Shown here: positions 5,053 to 10,838 of the stretch, one piece after another
Position numbering within the stretch: position 1 is the stretch's first letter
How the letters are laid out: the number at the start of each line of letters is the position of its first letter
NCBI GenBank assembly: GCA_035518875.1
Contig: DATIXD010000325.1
Coordinates: forward strand, 1 to 13,099
Direction of reading: 5' to 3'
Origin: DATIXD01 sp035518875
GTDB lineage: Bacteria > Pseudomonadota > Gammaproteobacteria > Methylococcales > Methylococcaceae
DNA length: 13,099 nt
Notes under the pieces: model-generated
Databases searched by the model: none
Seen by the model: only the letters and a program-made list of their open reading frames with translations
Told to the model about the DNA's origin: nothing
Translations under genes and position numbers: made by a program

Positions 5053-6069
5053 ATGCACAAGATCACCCTGATCCCCGGCGACGGCATCGGCCCCGCCATC
5101 GTAGCCGCTGCCGTGCGGGTCATCGAGGCGACCGGCGTCCGGATAGAATGGGATCGCCAACTCGCCGGCATGGCCGCGGTGGAAAAACATGCCAACCCCC
5201 TACCCGACGCCACCATCGAATCCATCCGCAAGAACCGCATCTGCTTCAAGGGACCGCTGACGACGCCGGTGGGAGGCGGCTATCGCAGCGTCAACGTCAC
5301 CCTGCGCCAGACGTTCAATCTGTACGCCAACGTGCGCCCGGCGATTTCCTTCGAAGGCACCTCTACCGCGTTCAACAACATCAACCTGGTGACGATTCGC
5401 GAGAACACCGAGGGCCTTTACGCCGGCATCGAACATTTCATCAAGGTGGACGAAGAAAAAATCGCGGCAGAGAGCATCGCCGTCATCACCCGCAAGGGCT
5501 CCGAGCGCGTCATCGAATACGCCTTCGAATACGCCCGCAAGGCCCAGCGCAAGAAAGTCACCTTGGTGCACAAAGCCAACATCCTCAAGTGCACCTCCGG
5601 CCTGTTCCTGGAAATCGGCCGCGAAATCGCCAAGAACTATCCGGACATCGAATTTGAGGACAGGATCGTCGACGCCTGTTCCATGCAGATGGTGATGAAG
5701 CCGGACGTTTTCGACGTGATGGTGACCACCAACCTCTTCGGCGACATCCTATCCGACCTGGCTTCGGGATTGATTGGCGGCCTCGGACTGACCGCGGGCG
5801 CGAACATCGGCTACGACGCCGCCCTGTTCGAAGCGGTGCACGGCAGCGCCCCCGACATCGCCGACCGAGGGATCGCTAACCCCACCGCCATGATCCTGGC
5901 CGGCGCGATGATGCTGGAGCATCTCGGCGAATTGCCCGCGGCGCGTAGGATCGAGCATGCGGTGCGCGAGGTAATCCGTGACGGCGTCTACGTCACGCCG
6001 GACCTCAAGAAAGATTCCGTCTACGGCACCGACGATATGGCCGACGCGATCGTAAAAAAAATCGCCTGA
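5053..6069 (+). CDS. icd: Isocitrate dehydrogenase, NAD-dependent
   Basis: The protein has 338 aa and catalyses oxidative decarboxylation of isocitrate to 2-oxoglutarate. It is shorter than the NADP enzyme of E. coli (about 416 aa) and resembles the NAD type of the isopropylmalate/isocitrate dehydrogenase superfamily. Visible landmarks: LIPGDGIGP at 6-14; substrate loop YRSVNVTLRQ (Ser79, Arg85) at 77-86; Arg95; RENTEGLYAGIE with Arg116 and catalytic Tyr123; catalytic Lys174 in VHKANI; metal Asp207, Asp231 and Asp235. The cofactor loop HGSAPDIADRGIANP (263-277) has Asp268-Ile269 where the NADP enzyme has Lys344-Tyr345, which marks NAD specificity. An NAD-dependent homotetrameric enzyme of this kind is known from Methylococcus capsulatus. 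The start follows GAAGGAA. It appears monocistronic and converges on plsY with only 22 bp between stops. Confidence 0.93.
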   Translation: MHKITLIPGDGIGPAIVAAAVRVIEATGVRIEWDRQLAGMAAVEKHANPLPDATIESIRKNRICFKGPLTTPVGGGYRSVNVTLRQTFNLYANVRPAISFEGTSTAFNNINLVTIRENTEGLYAGIEHFIKVDEEKIAAESIAVITRKGSERVIEYAFEYARKAQRKKVTLVHKANILKCTSGLFLEIGREIAKNYPDIEFEDRIVDACSMQMVMKPDVFDVMVTTNLFGDILSDLASGLIGGLGLTAGANIGYDAALFEAVHGSAPDIADRGIANPTAMILAGAMMLEHLGELPAARRIEHAVREVIRDGVYVTPDLKKDSVYGTDDMADAIVKKIA

Positions 6070-6091
6070 CGCCGCCGTCGCCCAGTATGCA

Positions 6092-6676
6092 CTAACGACC
6101 GATCCGGCCTTCCTCTCCGCGCAGAATGCGTTGGATGTTGGCCTCATGCCGCCAGATCAGCAGCGCACTCATCAGCGCGGTCGAGAAAGTCAACTCGGGC
6201 GATTGCAGCCAGAGCCAGACATAGGCGGGCGCGAACACCGAGGCGATGAGGGCCGACAGCGAGGAGATTCGGGAAATGAAGGCCGCGGCCAACCAAGTCC
6301 CGAGAACGGCAAGGCCGATGAACCACGAAAAGCCGGTCAACACGCCTAGGGCGGTAGCGACGCCTTTCCCGCCCTTGAACTCGAAAAACACCGGGTAAAG
6401 GTGGCCGATGAAAGCGCCGAAGCCGACCAGCGCCAGCACCCCGGCCTCCACACCCAAGCTTTGGGCCAGCAAGACCGGCACCAAGCCCTTCACCATGTCC
6501 CCGATCAGGGTGACGGCGGCGGCTTTCTTTCCGCCCAGACGCAACACATTGGTAGCCCCGGGGTTTTTCGAACCCCCTTCCCGGGGGTCAGGTAGGCCGA
6601 GCAAGCGGCAGACGATCACCGCGCTCGAGAGCGAGCCCAAGAGGTATGCGATCGGTACCAGCAGCCATAGCCACAT
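6092..6676 (-). CDS. plsY: Acyl-phosphate glycerol-3-phosphate acyltransferase PlsY
   Basis: The protein has 194 aa and is an integral inner-membrane enzyme that moves an acyl group from acyl-phosphate to glycerol-3-phosphate, the first step of phospholipid synthesis. All three family motifs are present: GSKNPGATN at 35-43, the glycine-rich loop FKGGKGVAT at 100-108, and RHEANIQRILRGEE at 176-189. Several hydrophobic spans (about 3-23, 53-72, 78-96, 110-135, 140-158) fit the known topology. No strong ribosome site is visible before the ATG. It is divergent from folB, the same arrangement as ygiH/folB in E. coli, with an 83-bp shared control region. Confidence 0.95.
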   Translation of the reverse strand: MWLWLLVPIAYLLGSLSSAVIVCRLLGLPDPREGGSKNPGATNVLRLGGKKAAAVTLIGDMVKGLVPVLLAQSLGVEAGVLALVGFGAFIGHLYPVFFEFKGGKGVATALGVLTGFSWFIGLAVLGTWLAAAFISRISSLSALIASVFAPAYVWLWLQSPELTFSTALMSALLIWRHEANIQRILRGEEGRIGR

Positions 6677-6759
6677 GCGCCTGTTCTCATTGTTGAAGTT
6701 GTGTTAGCAGTGATTTTTGTGATACCAATTCCGACACACGAAAACCAACCGGATTGACG

Positions 6760-7125
6760 ATGGACATTATATTTCTGCGGGGCCTACAGATCGAGACCGT
6801 CATCGGCATCTACGATTGGGAACGCAAGATCAAGCAAACCGTGGTGATCGACCTCGAGATGGCGACCGACATCCGCAAGGCGGCCGCCTCCGACGCCATC
6901 GAGGACACCCTGGATTACAAGGCGGTGTCCAAGCGCATCATCTCCTTCGTCGAGGAAAGCAGCTTTTTGTTGGTCGAAACCCTCGCCGAACGGATCACGG
7001 AAATCTTACTGAACGAATTCCACGTGCCGTGGGTGAGACTCACGGTCAACAAGAAGGGGGCAATCAGCGGCGCGAGCGATGTGGGCATTCGCATTGAGCG
7101 TGGCGAGAAGCCTTTTTATGCCTGA
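6760..7125 (+). CDS. folB: Dihydroneopterin aldolase
   Basis: The protein has 121 aa. It converts 7,8-dihydroneopterin to 6-hydroxymethyl-7,8-dihydropterin and glycolaldehyde in folate synthesis. It starts MDIIFLRGLQIETVIGIYDWE, the usual FolB opening, so the ATG at 6760 is preferred to the in-frame TTG six bases earlier. Active-site features: Glu21, Tyr53 (LDY), Glu73 (LVETLAE) and Lys98 in NKKGAI; SGASDVGI at 103-110. The ribosome site is weak. The last 8 bases (ATGCCTGA) overlap the start of folK, indicating translational coupling. Confidence 0.94.
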   Translation: MDIIFLRGLQIETVIGIYDWERKIKQTVVIDLEMATDIRKAAASDAIEDTLDYKAVSKRIISFVEESSFLLVETLAERITEILLNEFHVPWVRLTVNKKGAISGASDVGIRIERGEKPFYA

Positions 7126-7615
7126 AATCTTCATCAGCATCGGCAGCAACGTTGAGCGGGAAAAGCATATCCCCTCGGCGCTGAGAGAATTGGAAAGACA
7201 ATTCGGCCCGCTGACCATGTCCAGCATCTATGAGAGTGAGGCGGTCGGCTTCGAGGGCGATGCGTTTTATAACCTAGTGGTAGGCTTTCAGTCGGACAAA
7301 CCGGTACAGGAGGTCGCTCGGATACTCGGTGAGATCGAGGTCCTGCACGGCAGAACGCGGGAATGCAAGAAATTCGCGCCGCGCACGCTGGATCTCGACC
7401 TCATCCTCTATGGCGATCTGATCCTTCAGGAAGGCAAGCTTAGGTTGCCGCGCGAAGAAGTCACCCGATATGCCTTCATGCTGGAGCCGCTCGCCGAAAT
7501 TGCACCCGACCGCAAACATCCGCTGCTCGGCCGAAGCTATGCCGATCTTTGGATGGCTTACGACAAGACCAAGGCCAAACAGCAGCGGGTCATACCGCCT
7601 TGGCAGCTCAAGTAA
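7118..7615 (+). CDS. folK: 2-amino-4-hydroxy-6-hydroxymethyldihydropteridine pyrophosphokinase
   Basis: The protein has 165 aa. It transfers pyrophosphate from ATP to 6-hydroxymethyl-7,8-dihydropterin, the step right after FolB. The opening EIFISIGSNVEREKHI is typical, and the HPPK signature FAPRTLDLDLILYGD (86-100) carries the magnesium-binding Asp92 and Asp94 and Arg89. HPLLGRSYADLW near the C-terminus resembles the normal family HPxLxxR ending. The ATG at 7118 is chosen because the family begins here and because it overlaps the folB stop; an in-frame ATG at 7079 would add 13 untypical residues inside folB. The last 8 bp overlap the 3' end of folM on the other strand. Confidence 0.94.
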   Translation: MPEIFISIGSNVEREKHIPSALRELERQFGPLTMSSIYESEAVGFEGDAFYNLVVGFQSDKPVQEVARILGEIEVLHGRTRECKKFAPRTLDLDLILYGDLILQEGKLRLPREEVTRYAFMLEPLAEIAPDRKHPLLGRSYADLWMAYDKTKAKQQRVIPPWQLK

Positions 7616-8342
7616 ACAAGCTGCGGCCGCCATCCACCGCCAGAATCTGACCGGTAACATAGGGCGCATCCTGAACGAAGAACCGCACGGCCTGGGCGAC
7701 ATCGTCCAACTCGCCCTTCCGCTGCAAGGGAATGCGGGTCAGGATGTCCGCCTGCCTAGCCGCATCCATGCCTCGCTCCGGCCACAGGATCGCCCCCGGC
7801 GCGACCCCGTTCACCCTGATCTCGGGCCCCAGTTCCTTGGCAAGCGCTCGAGTCATGGCCGCCAGACCCGCCTTGGAAATGCTGTATATGGGATAACCCT
7901 TCAGCCCGCGTTCGGCGTGAATATCGACGATATTAACGATGACCCCGCCCCGCTCGCGCAGCCAGGGCACTGCCGCCTGAGACAGGAAGAACGGCGCTTT
8001 CAGATTGCTTTCCAACAGCTCGTCCCACTGCTCTTCAGTCGCTTCCCCCAAGGCCGTGGGATAAAAGCGGGAAGCATTGTTGACCAAGACATTCAGGCCG
8101 CCCCAAAAACCGGCGGCTTGTTCGACCAGGCGCGCGAGTCGTTCGCATTGCCGCAAGTCGGCCCGGATCAGGCGGGCCGAATCGCCGCGCGCGCGGTTCA
8201 GCTCATCGGCCAAGGTCTGGGCCTCCGTCTCGGAATGCAGATAATGGAGGACAACGTTGTAGCCTGCGACGTGCAGGCAACGGGCAATCCCGGCACCGAT
8301 GCGGCGTCCGGCGCCGGTGATCAAGGCGGTTTGTGCATTCAT
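7608..8342 (-). CDS. folM: Pteridine reductase, PTR1/FolM-type short-chain dehydrogenase
   Basis: The protein has 244 aa. It is an NADPH-dependent SDR that likely reduces dihydropterins/dihydrofolate or dihydromonapterin. TGAGRRIG at 9-16 gives the nucleotide loop with the Arg pair expected for NADPH. NNASRFYP at 88-95 is characteristic of pteridine reductases. The catalytic set is Asp140, Tyr153, Lys157 (VDIHA and YSISK): Asp replaces the usual SDR serine, with the same 13- and 4-residue spacing as Asp181/Tyr194/Lys198 of Leishmania PTR1. The ATG at 8342 is where the family begins; the frame stays open into radC but that part is antisense-like. No clear ribosome site is seen, so it may be translated by coupling to radC, whose stop lies 32 nt upstream. 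Its position tail to tail with folB-folK supports a pterin role. The exact substrate is inferred. Confidence 0.85.
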   Translation of the reverse strand: MNAQTALITGAGRRIGAGIARCLHVAGYNVVLHYLHSETEAQTLADELNRARGDSARLIRADLRQCERLARLVEQAAGFWGGLNVLVNNASRFYPTALGEATEEQWDELLESNLKAPFFLSQAAVPWLRERGGVIVNIVDIHAERGLKGYPIYSISKAGLAAMTRALAKELGPEIRVNGVAPGAILWPERGMDAARQADILTRIPLQRKGELDDVAQAVRFFVQDAPYVTGQILAVDGGRSLFT

Positions 8343-8374
8343 CGGGGATACTCGTGGTGGGAACGGGCGAGGGG

Positions 8375-9049
8375 CTAAATCAGGCCGTGCTCGGCAAACG
8401 AGAACGCCGCGCCGTCGCCGACGATGAAATGATCGAGCACGCGAATGTCGACCAGACCCAGCGCCTGTTTCAGCTTCTGGGTAATGTGCTTGTCGGCTTC
8501 GCTCGGCTCGGCCACGCCCGAGGGATGGTTGTGCGCGAAGATCACCGCTGCGGCATTGAAGGCCAGCGCCTTTTTTACCACTTCGCGCGGATAGACGCTG
8601 GCACCATCGATGGTACCTCGGAACAGTTCCTCGAAGCGAATGACTCGGTGCTGATTGTCCAGCAGCAGGCAGGCGAAGACCTCGAAGGCATAGGCTCGCA
8701 GCTGGGAAGCCAGATAACGGCGGGTCAGATCGGGGCTGGTCAGGGCGTTGCCCCGTGCCAGTTCCTCCTGCAAATGGCGCCGGGCCATTTCCAAAACCGC
8801 CTGCAACAAGGCGTATTTGGCGCTGCCGAGACCGGCACTGCGGCTGAAGCGCTCGAAATCCGCTTCCAGCAGTGCGCGCAAGGAACCATACTCCTGCAAC
8901 AGCTCCCGCGCCACGTCGACGGCGGTTTTCCCCTTCACGCCCGTGCGCAGGAAAATAGCCAGCAGCTCGGCGTCGGACAAGGCGCCGGGCCCGCGTTGCA
9001 GGAGCTTCTCCCGCGGCCTTTCGGCATCCGGCCAATCCGTGATAGGCAT
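8375..9049 (-). CDS. radC: RadC-family JAB/MPN domain protein
   Basis: The protein has 224 aa, typical for RadC. The start MPITDWPDAERPREKLLQRG is the family opening, so the ATG at 9049 (after a GGGGGA site) is chosen over an in-frame ATG 51 bases upstream. An N-terminal UPF0758/helix-hairpin-helix region covers about residues 1-95. The C-terminal JAMM metal site is HNHPSG (173-178) with His173, His175, and Asp186 in SEAD. RadC was named for a radiation phenotype later assigned to another gene; its biochemical role is unsettled, so no DNA-repair function is claimed. It leads a two-gene unit with folM and is divergent from coaBC. Confidence 0.93.
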   Translation of the reverse strand: MPITDWPDAERPREKLLQRGPGALSDAELLAIFLRTGVKGKTAVDVARELLQEYGSLRALLEADFERFSRSAGLGSAKYALLQAVLEMARRHLQEELARGNALTSPDLTRRYLASQLRAYAFEVFACLLLDNQHRVIRFEELFRGTIDGASVYPREVVKKALAFNAAAVIFAHNHPSGVAEPSEADKHITQKLKQALGLVDIRVLDHFIVGDGAAFSFAEHGLI

Positions 9050-9144
9050 GAAAAATCCCCCGACAAGCGGTTTATTTCGACCAGAAACGGCCCAAAGCAT
9101 AGAAGGAAGCCGGTAAACTTGCCATAATTCCGCGCCAGATCAGC

Positions 9145-10389
9145 ATGTTGAACAAATCGGAGCGCGACTTGGGCCAATTGGCGAACAAACACATACTCCT
9201 CGGCGTCACCGGCGGCATCGCCGCCTATAAGGCGGTGGAGCTGACGCGACTGCTGCGCGCACGCGGCGCACAGGTGGCCGTCGTCATGACCAGGGCGGCC
9301 ACCGCGTTCGTCGCACCGCTGACCTTTCAGGCGCTGTCCGGCAACCCGGTGCATCTCGATCTGCTCGATGCGGCCGAGGAATCGGCCATGGGTCACATCA
9401 GCCTGGCGCGCTGGGCCGACCTCATCCTGATCGCCCCGGCAACCGCCGATTTTATCGCCAAGCTGCGCCTCGGGCTGGCAGACGACCTGCTCTCCACCCT
9501 TTGCCTGGCGGCAGATGCGCCCATCGCCATCGCCCCGGCGATGAACCGCGCCATGTGGGAAAATCCGGCGACCCGGGATAACGTGCGTTGCCTCGAAGCG
9601 CGCGGCGTGACCCTACTCGGCCCGGCCGAAGGCGAGCAGGCCTGCGGTGAAACCGGCTACGGCCGGATGCTCGAACCGCTGGCGCTATGTGAAACGGTGG
9701 AAAAATTCGTCGGCGCAGGGCCGCTGTCGGGGCTTTCCATCCTGATCAGCGCCGGCCCGACGCGTGAACCCATCGATCCGGTGCGCTACATCAGCAACCG
9801 CAGTTCGGGCAAAATGGGCTATGCGCTGGCCCAGGCCGCTGTTGCCGCAGGCGCCAAAGTCACCTTGGTAAGCGGGCCGGTTTACCTTGAGGCGCCGCCC
9901 GGTACGGAACTGGTGAAGGTGGAGACCGCACAGGATATGTACGCAAACGTCCTGGTCCGGGCCGGCAGCCACCATATTTACATCGGGGCGGCTGCGGTGG
10001 CCGATTATGCCCCCGTGGTCAAGGCGGAGAACAAGATCAAAAAGCAGGACGAGGTCATGGTGCTGAATCTGACCAAGACCAAGGACATTCTCGGTGCGGT
10101 CGCGGCGCTGCCGGCTCGGCCCTTCACGGTCGGCTTCGCCGCCGAAACCAATCGGCTTGACGAGTACGCCCGCCAGAAACTTAAGTCCAAGGGACTGGAT
10201 ATGATCGCCGCCAATCGAGTAGGGCAGACTCAAGGCGGCTTCGACAGCGACGACAACGCGCTGCACGTTTTTTGGAACGGCGGCGAGGCCCAACTGGAGA
10301 TGGCTCCGAAAACGCTCATCGCCGCCCGCTTAATCGAATTAATCACGGAACGCTATCATGCGAAAAATTCAGATCAAAATCCTGGATGA
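9145..10389 (+). CDS. coaBC: Bifunctional phosphopantothenoylcysteine decarboxylase / phosphopantothenate-cysteine ligase
   Basis: The protein has 414 aa and performs two steps of coenzyme A synthesis: CTP-dependent joining of cysteine to 4'-phosphopantothenate (CoaB half) and FMN-dependent decarboxylation (CoaC half). CoaC, about residues 15-190: LLGVTGGIAAYK (18-29), catalytic His84, PAMN at 131-134, and Cys167 in the ACGETGYGRM flap. CoaB, about 195-400: ISAGPTREPIDPVRYISNRSSGKMG (201-225), AAVADY (283-288), Lys299/Lys300, and GFAAET (330-335). The ribosome site before the ATG is weak. It is the first gene of a coaBC-dut-algC operon and overlaps dut by 32 bp. The 95-bp gap to divergent radC must hold both promoters; a CATAAT at 9123-9128 is a possible -10, without a good -35. 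Confidence 0.95.
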   Translation: MLNKSERDLGQLANKHILLGVTGGIAAYKAVELTRLLRARGAQVAVVMTRAATAFVAPLTFQALSGNPVHLDLLDAAEESAMGHISLARWADLILIAPATADFIAKLRLGLADDLLSTLCLAADAPIAIAPAMNRAMWENPATRDNVRCLEARGVTLLGPAEGEQACGETGYGRMLEPLALCETVEKFVGAGPLSGLSILISAGPTREPIDPVRYISNRSSGKMGYALAQAAVAAGAKVTLVSGPVYLEAPPGTELVKVETAQDMYANVLVRAGSHHIYIGAAAVADYAPVVKAENKIKKQDEVMVLNLTKTKDILGAVAALPARPFTVGFAAETNRLDEYARQKLKSKGLDMIAANRVGQTQGGFDSDDNALHVFWNGGEAQLEMAPKTLIAARLIELITERYHAKNSDQNPG

Positions 10390-10813
10390 GCGCCTCGGCC
10401 GCGACATCCCTCTGCCCGAGTATGCCACCCATGGCTCGGCGGGATTGGATCTTCGCGCCTGCATCGAATCGCCTCTCTTGCTACAGCCGGGCGAATCCCG
10501 GCTCATTCCCGCGGGCCTCGCGATTCATATCGAAGACCCGAATCTGGCCGCCGTTCTGTTGCCGCGCTCGGGACTCGGCCACAAACACGGCATCGTGCTC
10601 GGCAATCTAGTTGGCCTCATCGACTCGGATTACCAGGGGCAGGTGTTCGTATCCTGCTGGAACCGCGGCGATCAACCCTACGAAATCCAAATCGGCGACC
10701 GCCTCGCCCAGATGGTGTTCATCCCCGTCGAACAAGTCGAATTCGAGCGGGTGGAAGAATTCGCCGAAAGCCGCCGCGCCGAAGGCGGTTTCGGTCACAC
10801 GGGGCGCCAGTAG
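10358..10813 (+). CDS. dut: Deoxyuridine 5'-triphosphate nucleotidohydrolase (dUTPase)
   Basis: The protein has 151 aa and is a trimeric enzyme hydrolysing dUTP to dUMP and pyrophosphate, which keeps uracil out of DNA and feeds thymidylate synthesis. All five motifs are present: GSAGLDLRA (26-34), PRSGLGHKHGI (69-79), GNLVGLIDSDYQG (82-94, catalytic Asp89), GDRLAQMV (113-120), and RRAEGGFGHTG (139-149). The ATG lies inside the coaBC end, overlapping by 32 bp, as is common for this gene pair. Confidence 0.96.
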   Translation: MRKIQIKILDERLGRDIPLPEYATHGSAGLDLRACIESPLLLQPGESRLIPAGLAIHIEDPNLAAVLLPRSGLGHKHGIVLGNLVGLIDSDYQGQVFVSCWNRGDQPYEIQIGDRLAQMVFIPVEQVEFERVEEFAESRRAEGGFGHTGRQ

Positions 10814-10838
10814 AGCCTACTTTAAGGAGCGGCTAGGC

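Noticed and set aside
6754..6759. TTG start for folB six bases before the ATG
   Set aside because: The protein family starts at MDIIF; the TTG adds two residues and has no better ribosome site.
7470..8378. Plus-strand open frame of 302 codons opposite folM
   Set aside because: It is the complement of folM, whose catalytic residues and family motifs are clear; typical GC-rich antisense openness.
8343..9035. 231-codon N-terminal extension of the folM frame
   Set aside because: It runs through radC in another frame of the same strand, is Arg/Ala/Gly-rich without motifs, and folM family proteins start at 8342.
8333..9127. Plus-strand open frame of 264 codons opposite radC
   Set aside because: Shadow of radC, which has an intact JAMM site and canonical start.
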